Notes: generated by a model not told the origin, from the letters alone. Counted from the first letter of the stretch, positions 28,739-39,540 are shown. The stretch is 64,000 bases of DNA from Gari tellinella (GCA_922989275.2 OV277867.1:41840070-41904069), one strand, 5' to 3'. A program made the numbers and translations.

Positions 28739-28913
28739 ATTTATTATTTCTCCGCACGGTTTGAATCCCGACCACCATGCTCATAATTTGTTTTCTTTGA
28801 AATGTCAAGTTTGTCCTATATCCTTTTCCAAAACTACTACATGCGTGTGTGTAACGCCTCCATTCAAACCCTTTGCTTTCAGCCTCTCAAATGAACAGCC
28901 ATGCTTCTTCGAA

Positions 28914-29164
28914 TACAGTGGAGAAAACGTTATTCTTTCCCAATAAACGCGTTTACGCTAAAACTATTATTTGCAGTGCAAACAGTTTGCAGCCAGATCA
29001 GACGCCGGGTAACCCGGTGTCTGATCAGGCTTCAAACTGATTGCCACCATTGATAAACATAAAATATCAGAATTGTCCAAAAGTTGTTCTTTTCTACGTT
29101 TTAGTGCTTTGCGTTTGCGTACATTTGCGTTTAAACGGGAAAGAATAACGTTTTCTCCGCTGTA
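28914..29164 (-). mobile_element. Family A MITE, ACG-end subtype
   Basis: TACAGTGGAGAAAACGTTAT to AACGTTTTCTCCGCTGTA; hairpin with one extra mismatch (CGGTGTCTG). Confidence 0.92.
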
Positions 29165-29424
29165 ACTGGCTTGATGAAACCACCATTCAGAGAATCTTAA
29201 AACAAGTAACTGCTAAATGCAATAAAGAAATGATGCAAAATATTTTTCGAGCTTTCAATGGCTGCATTATTTCTATCCTGCATTAAGCATCGCCATTAAA
29301 TACTGCACATGAATCTTGCAGTCGTTTCATGCAAAATTGGTTATAATGGCTGCTTAAAATAACTATTAAAGTTGTAACGTAGATAAGTATTTGCGTTTCA
29401 TTAATTTTATTACACTATATAAAT
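29165..29424. other. No recognised feature
   Basis: Unique AT-rich spacer. Confidence 0.5.
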
Positions 29425-29858
29425 TACAGTAAAACCTCTATATTTCTACAACTAGAACAAATGTAGTTCATAATAGAAAAGATAGGTGACAGCTTAAAGC
29501 AAGGTGACAGTAAAACAGAAAGCTTTCTGTTTTACTGTCACTTTGCTTTAAGCAGTCACCTGTCGTTAATACAGTGGAGAATCTGTTATTCTTTCCCAAT
29601 AAACGCGTTTACGCTAAAACTATTATTTGCAATGCAAACAGTTTGGAGCCAGATCAGACGCCGGGTAACCCGGCGTCTGATCAGGCTCCAAACTGTTTGC
29701 CACCAAGATAAACAAGAATTATCAGAATTGTCCAAAAGTTGTTCTTTTCTACGTTTTAGTGCTGTGCGTTTGCATACGTTTGCGTTTAAACGGGAAAGAA
29801 TAACAGATTCTCCACTGTACCTATAATAAATGGTCGTAATGGAGAGGTTTTTTCTGTA
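29425..29858. mobile_element. Family E MITE hosting a family A insertion
   Basis: TACAGTAAAACCTCTATATT and the full type-2 hairpin to AGCAGTCACCTGTCG, then the A element, then TAATAAATGGTCGTAATGG and AGAGGTTTTTTCTGTA. The E sequence is continuous across the A insertion apart from the TA. Confidence 0.9.
29570..29819 (-). mobile_element. Family A MITE, CTG-end subtype, nested in E
   Basis: TACAGTGGAGAATCTGTTAT to AACAGATTCTCCACTGTA; intact hairpin. Younger than its E host. Confidence 0.94.
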
Positions 29859-30524
29859 TATATAGGTAATCTATCTACATTATTATAGTATATGTGTGCT
29901 TCTGTAATAATTGGCAAGTAATATAAGCGAGATATCGACAATCAAACCAAACCAAGCGAGATGTCCCTCGTCCAAGTCTGACAAAACCATTTCAGTTACA
30001 TGTACACCTCAAGAACTCATGGTAAACGGTAACAAGTTTGGGTTAGATGAGATGCCGAGTAAAACGGCGTCTGATCAGGCTCCAAATTGTTTGAACTCAT
30101 ATTTAAAATATGTTTTCAACATTATCCGCCCCCTTCCAATAATATTTTATTGCGTTTGGTTTAAAGCTACGCAAAAAATTAGGACAAGAGAGATAACTAT
30201 GAAATAACACAAAATCAATTTTGTTGGAGTTAGCTTCCTTGCAAAGACAAACAACGATAGCGAAGGTTTTCTCCTTATAATGCTACATTCATTGAAATAA
30301 TTCCCTGTCAAACTCACAATTATGATATGTTGAGCCCTTGTAAGCCTTGTATCTACTCAAATAGACTTTGGCAAACAGTGTATACCCTGATGAGTCGCCA
30401 CACTTTGCTTTCAGATAGACACAATTATGTCGTTTATATTCATAGGGAAAACACTTGCATTGCGCATGTGGTTTGCTTCCTGTCAACAGGGAAGAATAAG
30501 GTATTTCCCACTGTTACATATCCA
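29859..30524. other. Spacer with a type-1 hairpin remnant at 30030-30095
   Basis: AACAAGTTTGGGTTAGATGA..GATCAGGCTCCAAATTGTTT is an eroded A-type hairpin. No gene. The open frames at 29911 and 30327 have no recognised domain. Confidence 0.5.
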
Positions 30525-30762
30525 TTAAACTCTAGCGACGCATATACAGTCCACTATAAACGGCGTTCCTGTAAAGAATAGACTTTCCTATGCAGACAGT
30601 GTACACCCAGACCAGAGTGCCCCCGTTTCAGAAACTGCACTGTTTGCAAATTGGCAATACTAGTATAATTAATGTAAAAACAACGCTAATTAGTAAAAAA
30701 ATAGATTTAACTTAACTGACACTAGCATTGTCCATTTGAAGCTTCCGGGGTAAATGGGTTAA
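30525..30762 (+). mobile_element. Family D MITE, diverged
   Basis: TTAAACTCTAGCGACGCATA to CCGGGGTAAATGGGTTAA, with CAGACAGTGTACACCCAGAC and CACTGTTTGC but no clean hairpin apex. Confidence 0.78.
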
Positions 30763-30807
30763 CACGAGAACGATCACCTGCTGTTTTTTTACCCTTTTAT
30801 TCTGAAA

Positions 30808-30960
30808 TTAACCCATACAAGCCTATTGTCCACAAAAGTAAACATAAGAAACAGTATAGACCCCGCTGAAATGTCGCATCCTGTGGCGTCTCATCAGAGT
30901 CTGCACTGTTTCCTATTGCATATGAAATGATCTGCTGTATAGATACACACTGCAGTAGGG
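30808..30960 (+). mobile_element. Family R MITE
   Basis: TTAACCCATACAAGCC at the left, hairpin GAAACAGTATAGACCCCGCT..CATCAGAGTCTGCACTGTTT, then ATATGAAATGATCTGCTGTA. The right end is not clear: a Tc1-like element begins at 30984. Confidence 0.6.
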
Positions 30961-30983
30961 TTTTGATCGTTTTTGTATATATA

Positions 30984-31747
30984 CTCACGGAAATTTAAAA
31001 ACTGTGCATTAGGAATAGCATTATAAATAATAGGTATAACAAACCAGCTATAAATAGACTGTGTTATAGTGTTATTTTAAACATCGATCTAACGTTTCAT
31101 ACGAGCCATTAATGTTTGATGTCAATCATGATTGTACTGCAATGTGTTTTTGTCATTAAGGGTCAAAACCAATGTCACATAATTAATAACGCATGTGTCC
31201 TCCGTTTGCATCAAAGCAAGAACGGCATCATCGTCGAGTGGACCTCGCCAACGCTAAGGAATGCCATTCCTTACCATGACTAAACATTCAGCAAGCTGTT
31301 CCAATGTCAATTGCTGGTTCGGTAGACGTCGCAAACGACGCCCAATCTCATCCCAAACGTGCTCAGTTAGCGTGCGATCGGATTTTTTCTTCATTCTAAC
31401 CTCTATTATGCTGACTGAACGAAAACGCGCATTTTCAGACAGCCGTGATATAGCCGTCATGGTTGATTAAACAAATCTGACTTGTTTTTCCGATTATTTA
31501 CTGCCAAAACAACCAGTGTATATTGAAAACGCGTTGCATATACTGTACAAAGTAGTATTCTGACAAAGTTATGCAAAAATAGACAAACGTTTTTTGACAC
31601 GCAAAATTAACGTAAATTTCACGAAAAGTGTAACCAATACCTTCTACACACTTTAATCAGCTGTATAAATCGTTTTTACGTGAGCTTAATGTAAACGTGT
31701 ACATTTTAAATAAATTTTAACCATGCACAGTTTTTAAATTCCGTGAG
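30984..31747 (-). mobile_element. Tc1-like transposon remnant with matching TIRs
   Basis: CTCACGGAAATTTAAAAACT..GTGCA (30984-31008) is the complement of 31724-31747 with a 1-base difference, and both ends are flanked by TATA. The 764-bp interior holds a decayed Tc1-family transposase C-terminus on the minus strand. This is internally deleted, since full Tc1 elements are about 1.2-1.7 kb. It is the only element here with recognisable transposase sequence. Confidence 0.85.
31183..31370 (-). pseudogene. Tc1-like transposase, C-terminal fragment
   Basis: Reads HVWDEIGRRLRR, then a leucine-rich stretch to RNGIP, matching the familiar Tc1 pattern EHVWDELGRR...NIPQ. A TAG replaces the expected Gln codon after IP. 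After a frame change the terminal motif DANGGHMRY-stop corresponds to the usual ARGGHTRY end, preceded by RR-stop-CR where a CGA looks mutated to TGA. The catalytic DDE residues would lie upstream and are not found. Non-functional. Confidence 0.85.
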
Positions 31748-32079
31748 TATATGAACTATTAAGACCAACACTTTGCCAGGAAGCTGTCATTTGTCCGTTA
31801 TGCAGTCAATTAGCATTTGTTTTAGTGGTCTTACTGTATCTATAATGAAAAATACCAGCAAACTCATAAGAAGATGTTATAATAATAATATCCAGGCATA
31901 AATTGGTTAATCTCTTTCTCCTCTATATTCGAATATATATGCAAAATGTATGCTGTATACTAGTTTAGCGACAAGCAGGTTGGAGCCTGATCAGACTCGT
32001 GAACGTAAGTAAACGAATTCGAATAAGGACGAAAATGCTTTGGTAGGTTATAAATTGGAAACAATCTTGAGCACTATGA
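31748..32079. other. Spacer with family E end (31755-31840) and a hairpin half (31968-32003)
   Basis: ATTAGCATTTGTTTTAGTGG with TCTTACTGTA is an E right end. GCGACAAGCAGGTTGGAGCC with TGATCAGAC is half of a type-1 hairpin. Nothing else recognised. Confidence 0.5.
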
Positions 32080-33350
32080 GGCCCTGAAGCGCTCACTAGA
32101 CAAATGGGAAAATAGAACTGAACACAAAGGTGTCTATAGAAGCTTTTGTTGTCATTTGACCATTGGACTTACTTTTTAATGACACTACATGACCAATATT
32201 CATATGTAAACTAGATATGGTAAAGATTATCATACTGAATAAGACGCATACAGTTTGGGCTACAAATGTGACCTCTAGAATGTTCAGAAGCCGTTTCTAT
32301 ATTTTGACCTACTAACCTACTTTTAGACCTGACATACTTATATTTTATTGAATCATTTGCTAGATTTTGTCTGGGTGATTATTTTGAGCTAGTTTCATTA
32401 ATTTGAACCTAAAATATGGCTCTATAGAAGCCTCTTCTATGATTTGACCCGCTGACCTACTTTTTAGCAAACGTTTCCCATATTCTTTATTGTCCTAGAT
32501 TTTCTTAAGGTAGCATTTGAGCTAGTTGCAAGAAAATAAGGCAAACACATGGGTCCTAAAGTACTATGGGGATTTCCCAAAGATTTGACCGACTTACATA
32601 ATTTTTTACCCCTAGTTACCTGTATTCGTATTACATGTTTTCCATTTCTTAGATTTTGTTTTGGTGATAATTCTGTTTTATTAGGAATTTGCTGGTTATA
32701 TGGCTCCTAGATTGTTTAGAAGCATTTTCTATGTCTTGACATATTGGCCTACGTTTCAATCCTACATAACCAACATTCACACAGTGTCTAACTTCAGTCA
32801 AAGATAGACCTTTAAAGCAACTTTCAAGAGGATTTGGCTAAAATAGGGCCCCTGGAATGGTGGAAAGCCTTTCTTTGATTTGACCCACTTACCTACTTTA
32901 TGATCCAATATGAGTTATATTCAAGTATGACCTAATTTAGCAAAGACATCGCACTGACAAAATCTTAAAAAGATATGGAAAAATATAAGTTCTATAAAGC
33001 TCGTAACTTTTAATTCGATATAACCGAACACGTAAATAACCACGCCTTCTGGCGACACTGTGTTTGAACAACATTTTAAGTCCATTAATTGGGAAAACAT
33101 TTTAATGAAAACCAAAATGAAATCAGATCAGTTATTTCAACATTTTATGCATAGTTGCGATTGTCCCCATCCACTATCTTTGGCAATCCAAGAGAATGTA
33201 TTTACCCAAGTTTAGTTACACTGAGGCTATTGGTTTCAGAGAGGAAATCATTGTTTTGTAATTGCAGTTGTTCATAGACAGACGAACAGTCGGGCGTATC
33301 GGACAGACAAACAAAGGGATATCACAAAAACCCTGATGAGCTAAGCACAA
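32080..33350 (+). mobile_element. TTTGACCTACTGACCTA tandem-core element (HINE-like)
   Basis: Degenerate ~150-170-bp units, each with a TTGACCNACTNACCTACTTT-like phrase (near 32155, 32312, 32440, 32590, 32740 and 32880), end in TTGCAGTTGTTCATAGACAG, a decayed CAGA/GGAC run (33280-33315) and CCTGATGAGCTAAGCAC. This repeat type is common in bivalves. Old, judging by divergence among units. Confidence 0.7.
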
Positions 33351-33655
33351 TGTAACTTGAGTGCAGCATGTTGTTAAAATTTGGTCTCAACGTCTGGTTT
33401 CGTGGCGTTCAATTGAGCTGAAAGTGTATGTTGGTTCGAGTGTACTTATATTTGCAAACAGTCTAGATCCCGAACAGATGCCACGATAACTAGAACTTGC
33501 CGAAGTCGAACCTATACGTAATTCTTCAGTTAAATTTAAACAAGATTATTTTACAATTGACGTAGATATAATGATCATAATTACAACCTGGATAGTTACC
33601 TCAAAATAATATGAAACACTACGCGATCTAAATTGTACTTACACACTAAATTTGG
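33351..33655. other. No gene; one hairpin half at 33450-33480
   Basis: TTTGCAAACAGTCTAGATCC and CGAACAGATGCCACG are half of a type-1 hairpin. Otherwise unique sequence. Confidence 0.45.
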
Positions 33656-34320
33656 TATCCCTAGCTGATACGGTACATGCATATAACATTTGATTCGAAC
33701 ATGCCGTTGCTATAATTGAGGTCAAATGTCAAGGTCAACGGTACAGTGACCTCAAAATGGTACGCAGCAATGTGCAATCCCAATATGTAGACATACACAT
33801 ACAATGTAGTTTGTTTCCCTATATAAGGTGATATAAGTTCTTTAGACAATGTGTTCAGGGCTAGTTTGTCTTTTTCTATACTTAAAGTTAAAGGTGAAGG
33901 CCAAACTTGCAAGGTACATAAACATATTATGTACTACGCTGCCATTCTGAGATGTTCCCTCAAAACCAATTTGGTATCACTAGCTGAAGTTTGGTATCTC
34001 TAGCTAATGCGGGGTAGGGAAAAGGCCACAGAAAAGCCTGTTTTATATGAATGTCAAAGGTCAAGGTCACAGTGAGCTGGAAAAATGTTAAATGACACCC
34101 CACCAACCCTTGATGTACCCACACAGCACATTTGGTACCACAACTTGTAAGTATAGGAACTATTCCTTGATCAAGCTTTTTCTTATTTTCTACGTTTGAG
34201 GTCAAATATCAAGGTCATAGTAACCTGAAAATGTAAAGGGATACAACAACAACAGCAACAACTAGCATCCTAAGATGTACTCACACAAAGGGTTGTACAC
34301 ATGTATATCCCTTGCTGGCA
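33656..34320 (+). mobile_element. GTCAAGGTCA-rich degenerate tandem element
   Basis: Units near 33700, 33890, 34050 and 34200 share GAGGTCAAATGTCAAGGTCA-like words and ATGTNNNCACACA phrases. It is related in style, not in sequence phase, to the element at 173-2181. No microsatellite tail. Boundaries approximate. Confidence 0.6.
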
Positions 34321-34341
34321 AAGGATATATATATAATGCTC

Positions 34342-34419
34342 TGTAGAGCCTTATATGTCACAAAACTTATATGTCACAATTGTGACGTATACGTTTAGTG
34401 ACATATAAGGCTCTACGAA
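34342..34419. repeat. Hairpin GTAGAGCCTTATATGTCAC
   Basis: GTAGAGCCTTATATGTCACA and GTGACATATAAGGCTCTAC form ~20-bp arms around a smaller CACAATTGTG palindrome. Confidence 0.85.
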
Positions 34420-34420
34420 T

Positions 34421-34605
34421 AGAACCTTATATGTCACAAAACGTATATGTCACAATTGTGACGTATACGTGCGAATTCGTCACAATTAGGGTTGCGACAG
34501 CCACGTATATGTCACAACGTGACCTTTTGATAGGGTTGACATTAGAACCGTATATGTCACAAAATTGCGAATTTGTCACTACGTGACTTTTTGATAGGGT
34601 TGCAT
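34421..34605 (+). repeat. Element J, left inverted-repeat arm
   Basis: TAGAACCTTATATGTCACAA.., GCGAATTCGTCACAATTAGG, GACAGCCACGTATATGTCAC and TTTTGATAGGGTTGACATTA. Matches the complement of 35166-35373 over about 180 bp at high identity. Confidence 0.88.
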
Positions 34606-35165
34606 TAGAAACGTATTTATAAATGTTTGTTTATTATAGTGTCACTCCTAGCGAAGTAGGGCCAGTCACATTTGTGGCGTATAGTTTTGTGACATATAAG
34701 GCTCTAACAAAAACGTATATGTCACAACGTGACGTTTTGATAGGGTTGACAGTAAAAATGTATAAATGTTTATTATAGTGTCACCCCTAGCGAATTATTC
34801 AAGGCATTATAAATGTTTTAATTAAAGACTGCTTTTGCCCCCATTTTAGTTGCTGGCAAATGCACCATAACTGCAATATAAGGCTTGCAGTGTCACTTTT
34901 TAGCTAAGTTTGTCCACGTGAAGTGCATTGTAAACGCCATGGGTCCTCGGCCGGTTCATTTTTGGTATAACATCGGCTCGGATTCGATCGCCACCTTGGG
35001 AGAAGTATTGGTTAACTCAAACAGTTGTAGTTTCCAATAACTTGAAAGAACTTACGAAATATACCTAAAACATGTCTCCCCTGCATGTTGAATATAACAA
35101 TAAATTTCATATTGTTAAACATTCTTGCCAAGTTTAATATAAAAATTACAAATTCGCATGTATCG
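34606..35165. repeat. Element J, interior
   Basis: Contains a partly tandem repeat (ATGTTTATTATAGTGTCAC.. CCTAGCGAA at 34630-34668 and 34768-34797) and a GC-richer block CGCCATGGGTCCTCGGCCGG at 34937. A short frame MGPRPVHFWYNIGSDS is open there but has no support. Confidence 0.6.
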
Positions 35166-35373
35166 TGTGACATATACTCTTCTACGGTCAACCCTATCAA
35201 AAAGACACGTTGTGACAAATTCGCAATTTTGTGACATATACGGTTCTAATGTCAACCCTATCAAAAAGTCACGTTGTGACATATACGTGGCTGTCACAAC
35301 CCTATTGTGATGAATTCGCACGTATACGTCACAATTGTGACATATAAGTTTTGTGACATATAAGGTTCTACAA
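35166..35373 (-). repeat. Element J, right inverted-repeat arm
   Basis: Reverse complement of the left arm: GTTGTGACATATACGTGGCT, GAATTCGCACGTATACGTCA, and the end TTTTGTGACATATAAGGTTC. Confidence 0.88.
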
Positions 35374-35401
35374 TGCTCCGGACAACGACGAACAGACTGG
35401 C

Positions 35402-35457
35402 ACCCCCCCCCCCCGTTTTTTTCAATATATGTCCCCCCCCCCCCCCCCCCCCCCCCC
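35402..35457. repeat. Two poly-C tracts
   Basis: About 14 C, then GTTTTTTTCAATATATGT, then about 25 C. They lie just outside element J. Also a likely sequencing/assembly risk. Confidence 0.9.
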
Positions 35458-35866
35458 ACGAACTAAGCCTTAGGGACATACCAACAAACACTGCACATTG
35501 TTTTAGCTAACCCAAGGTTTCATATCTATAATGGAATCCTCCAGCAAACAAATACAGTGGTCGACGACGATCTGCACTACTTGCAATGTCGAAGGGTCGA
35601 GATGTTAGTGAAGCAACATAATTATGTTTATAAATAGTATCAAAATACATCATCACTTAAGTATTTCTTCGGTAGGTAGGTTACGTGACCGATAATCCTG
35701 AGCATTCTTATCTGTGTCTGCACTGTTTTTTCCAGGAAAAGTCAACTACTCAGTATTCAGTCACAGATGCACTGGTCACTACGGGTTAAAGGGGTAAAGC
35801 AGGGTAACAGTTTAGTAGCAAGCTATCGTATTAGCCTCCTGGTTAATTTTCAACCTGGTTTAACCC
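35458..35866. other. No recognised gene
   Basis: Short C-like words (TTAAAGGGGTAAAGC at 35786) occur. A small plus frame YSGRRRSALLAMSKGRDVSE (35553-35620) has no support beyond being open. Confidence 0.45.
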
Positions 35867-36113
35867 CCACCCCTTCACATGTAAGTTATTTTCAGTATTG
35901 GAGACATATCGTTGCTGAAAACGCAGGTTGGTGGTAAAACAGAATAATCTTTAAGATCATTTGCTTTACTTTCAGCCTTCTTTAAGCAAACATCTTCTAT
36001 GATATAGGAAATATTTCATATGATACATAATCATGATTGTATAAACTGGAACTGTTTTCTTTACAGCAGGAATAAATTAAAGGTGTAACATGCATATTTA
36101 TGGAGTTAAGATT
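35867..36113 (+). mobile_element. Family C MITE, diverged
   Basis: GCAGGTTGGTGGTAAAACAG and GCTTTACTTTCAGCC flank a degraded apex; ATGATATAGGAAATATTTC and AAACTGGAACTGTTTTCTT follow. Confidence 0.7.
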
Positions 36114-36344
36114 TTATCCGTGTTAAATGTATTCAATGATTCTTCTGAAGCATGGTTGTTATTGCAGGCTTTCTGTATCTTTATCATTATCTAGAGTGCT
36201 GAGCACGACTACTCTGACTTTTGCAAACAGTTTGGATCCCGATCAAATGCTGCATAAACGCTCGTGTTGGTCTTTCTACAGTCAGACTGTCAGCAGTGTA
36301 GATCTAAGCTTTAAAGGATTACACAGGTGACACATTTGAAACCA

Positions 36345-37000
36345 AGATTTGTTTGAGAAACGGTGTGCCCCCTGGTATGGTCATGACCTCTAAATGATAT
36401 TGACTTTGTCTAACATGGCCTAACTTGTACTGAGCTCAAGAGCTTCTCGAGTTGAATATACATGCTAAATACGAAGCCTCTATCACATGTAGCTCTAGAG
36501 ATACGGCCAATGTTGAATTTAACATATTTGTCCTCTAAATGACATTGACTTTTGTCTGACATGATGCCACTTACACTGAACTCAAGAGTTTCATGTACAT
36601 GCAAAAAATGAAGTTCCCATCACATGTAGTTCCAGAGTTATGGCCAATGTCATATTCACCCTATTTAATCGTTAAATGACAATTAATGATATTTACCTTT
36701 GTCGGGCATAACCCAAGTTGTACCAAGCTCAAAAGCATCTTAAGTTGAGTATAAGTGCCAAATATAAAGTATGTATCACAGGCAGTTCGAAAGTTATGAC
36801 CGATGTTAAAGTCACCCTATGTTATCTCTTAATAACCTCTAAGTGACCTTGACCTTTGTTGGACATAACCCAATGTATACAAAGCTATTCTCGAGGAGCT
36901 CACATACCAAGTCACATGTAGTTCAAAAGTTATAGTCAAATTGAGGACAGACAGAAAAACAAACGGACAAACACACAAACGAACAAAAAGACAGCCGAAA
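36345..37000 (+). mobile_element. Tandem-core element with CAGA tail
   Basis: Four ~150-bp units share ACCTCTAAATGACATTGACT, GTNCNAAGCTCAAGAGC and CACATGTAGTTCNAGAGTTA. They end in GAGGACAGACAGAAAAACAA, a decayed GGAC/CAAA microsatellite (36945-36990). Same architecture as the other tandem-core elements but a different core. Confidence 0.75.
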
Positions 37001-37099
37001 AGTATACTATAAGTTAAACTGTATCTCTTTATTCTATCGTTTAATTGGCAATATGATTATTTCCTTTTTTTAACGAAACTGATTGGAAATCTATCAATA

Positions 37100-37215
37100 C
37101 AATAACATGGAGAAACTGACAGCTTCTGAAAAGTTTGACGACAATATGTACTTTTCTTAATCTGATTGGCTATCTTTTTGAGACTGGTCTAATCATATTC
37201 CCTTGCAATGGACAA
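37100..37215 (+). mobile_element. Family A-like fragment
   Basis: AACATGGAGAAACTGACAGC, TTTTCTTAATCTGATTGGC and CCCTTGCAATGGAC are weak A words. Confidence 0.35.
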
Positions 37216-37404
37216 GTGCGATGGCAAACATCATTGCACGTGGTCGGCCTGACGTCAAAATTGATTACTGATCTCACTGTTTGCAATGTCGTAAGACATA
37301 TATTAATGCCGAGGATAAAAGCAGTATATAACTTCAGCGGATGTTGCGTTCATTATTCCTACCACCAAACGTGTGTGTTCCACAAAAACCATGCCAATTG
37401 CAAA

Positions 37405-37465
37405 AAACAGGTTTGAGGCCATATCAGGTGCCTGGTAAATCGGCGTATGATCAGGCTCCAAACTT
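37405..37465. repeat. Eroded A-type hairpin
   Basis: GGTTTGAGGCCATATCAGGT..CGGCGTATGATCAGGCTCC; apex partly lost. Confidence 0.5.
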
Positions 37466-37516
37466 ATGTCATTCAGATTAAAATCAATCTTTATCACACT
37501 TCATAGGAACATTGTA

Positions 37517-37768
37517 TACAGGTGAGATAAAGTTATTATTTCCAGTTTTAACACAATTAAACGCAAACTCATTGCAATAATATACAACTGTAAAGATAAT
37601 TGCGTGTTTTGATAATTTTTACTGTTTATTTTGATTTGAGTGGCAAACAATTTGGATCCTGATCATAACACCGGGTTACCCGGCGTCTGACCTGACTCTA
37701 AACTGTTCGCAACGGGAATGTTTGTTTTAGCGCGTTTATTGAAAAAAAACCAGATTCGCTGGAGTCCA
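37517..37768 (+). mobile_element. Family A MITE, degenerate
   Basis: TACAGGTGAGATAAAGTTAT at the left; hairpin GGATCCTGATCATAACACCG..CGTCTGACCTGACTC; right terminus CAGATTCGCTGGAG. Confidence 0.72.
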
Positions 37769-37782
37769 GTGGAATACCCCAT

Positions 37783-38118
37783 TACCCTATAACCTGCTTG
37801 TTGTATGTCCATACGAAAATAGGCATGACGCTTACCAGTGTCACGATGATGCATCTTAAATAGCTTGTGTGGGACGCTAAACCTTAGCAGAAACAACAAC
37901 AAGTTTTGAAGACAACTGACCACTTAAAGGGTGTTGAAAGCAAATCACAGTGCTCAATAAGGAACATTCTCCTTTACTTTCGAACTGCTTTAAACTACCA
38001 GATAGAACTATACTGGAAATGCCTTTTGTATTTTAGGTTCAGGAATAACTAGGTGGGGACTACATTTCTTAGTGTAGAAATTATTAGAGGCGTTAAATGC
38101 GTATTTATGGGGTAATTA
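37783..38118 (+). mobile_element. Family C MITE, diverged and expanded
   Basis: TACCCCATTACCCTATAACC to TATTTATGGGGTAATTA. About 80 bp longer than usual between left end and hairpin. Hairpin GTGTTGAAAGCAAATCACAG eroded. Confidence 0.65.
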
Positions 38119-38146
38119 CACGGGAAGGAAAATGTGATCTACATGG

Positions 38147-38396
38147 TACAGTGGAGAATCTGTTATTCTTTCCCGTTTAAACGCAAACGTACGCAAACGC
38201 AAAGCACTAAAACGTAGAAAAGAACAACTTTTGGACAATTCTGATAATTCTTGTTTATCTTGGTGGCAAACAGTTTGGAGCCTGATCAGACGCCGGGTTA
38301 TCCGGCGTCTGATCTGGCTCCAAACTGTTTGCACTGCAAATAATAGTTTTAGAGTAAACGCGTTTATTGGGAAAGAATAACAGATTCTCCACTGTA
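38147..38396 (+). mobile_element. Family A MITE, CTG-end subtype
   Basis: TACAGTGGAGAATCTGTTAT to AACAGATTCTCCACTGTA; intact hairpin. Confidence 0.93.
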
Positions 38397-38468
38397 TCTG
38401 CATATCAATACATTAAACCACATTAAACTTTGCGAGCAAGGAAAATAAGCAATAAATCCCCATATATA

Positions 38469-38719
38469 TACAGTGGAGAAAACGTTATTCTACCCAGTTT
38501 AAACGCAAATGAAACGCAACCGCATTGTCCTAAAATGTATAAATTAACAACTTTTTGACAATTCTGACTATCGATTTTAAGCTGAGTGGCAAACAGTTTG
38601 GAGCCTGATCAGACGCCGGGTTACCCGGCGTCTGATCTGGCTCCAAACTGTTTGTACTGGAAATAATAGTTTAAGCGTAAACACGTTTATTGGGAAAGAA
38701 TAACGTTTTCTCCACTGTG
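38469..38719 (+). mobile_element. Family A MITE, ACG-end subtype
   Basis: TACAGTGGAGAAAACGTTAT to AACGTTTTCTCCACTGTG; perfect GCCGGGTTACCCGGC apex. Same orientation as the copy 72 bp before it. Confidence 0.92.
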
Positions 38720-38757
38720 CCGCCCTGTGCATGCACTCACATACCAGTAAATTATCG

Positions 38758-38972
38758 TACAGTAAAGAAGACGTAAAGAAAACGCAATGCAATATACAAA
38801 ATGTACAAGAAAAATGAATTTTTAAAACAATATTGTCGATTGGTTTCGATTTGCAGCCGATCAGATGCCGGTTTACCCGGCGTCTGATCTCGCCCCAAGC
38901 TGTTTGCAATAGAATTGAGGTTTTGTAGCACAAATGCGTTAATTGAAAAATAATACTGTCTTCTTCACTACA
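38758..38972 (+). mobile_element. Family A MITE, degenerate
   Basis: TACAGTAAAGAAGACG to CTGTCTTCTTCACTACAG, with GATCAGATGCCGGTTTACCC and GGCGTCTGATCTCG as a partial hairpin. Third A copy in 800 bp. Confidence 0.75.
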
Positions 38973-39101
38973 GATATACATAGTGTAGTTCGTGCATAAA
39001 CAAACCTATTTCTATGTCTCGTACTGCAACAGAAAAATCGAAATACATGTAATATCTTATGAAAGAGGTTTTAACTTAAATCACAGCGACAACCAGCTCT
39101 A

Positions 39102-39332
39102 TTAACACTTTCACTGCCAATGGCGCCAAAAGGCGACTTTGCAAACAGTTTGGATCCTGATAGAACGCCACGTAAGACGCGGTGTCTGATCAGGATACAA
39201 ACTGTTTGATACTCATATCGACATTTCTTCAGTCAAAACAGCCCTAAAGGAGACTTAAAAAATATTGCAGACGACGCTGTCAATGCAGGCGAAATTTGGG
39301 CAGACGATAAAACGTGACAGTGAAAGGGTTAA
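39102..39332 (+). mobile_element. Family F MITE, near-complete reference copy
   Basis: TTAACACTTTCACTGCCAA to GTGACAGTGAAAGGGTTAA, TTAA on both sides. GGCGACTTTGCAAACAGTTT leads into the type-1 hairpin (apex CGCCACGTAAGACGCGGTG), then TTTGATACTCATATCG, TTGCAGACGAC and GGGCAGACGATAA. Non-coding, about 230 bp. Confidence 0.88.
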
Positions 39333-39540
39333 ATCAAGCAGTTCTAGATTATGGAACTTAACTCAAATACTAAAATTTATTTTTCTATATCATGCATACT
39401 GTACCGGCGTGCTGTTTCTATTCGCAAGAACTGTCTCATCTAGACGATTTCAATGAGTAGTCAAAACATTTAGTGTAAAAATGGAAAATGCTGTACATAA
39501 CCATATCTATTTTCCTCTCTGTAGCTGTCTGTTTGTCCGT

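Noticed and set aside
28741..28790. GGTTTGAATCCCGACC as a tRNA B box
   Set aside because: No foldable cloverleaf or A box around it.
32921..33115. Minus-strand open frame inside the 32-33.3 kb tandem element
   Set aside because: Lies within degenerate tandem units and has no recognisable domain.
34937..35037. Open frame MGPRPVHFWYNIGSDSIATL in element J
   Set aside because: Short, no homologue recalled, and internal to an inverted-repeat element; kept only as a note in the J interior.
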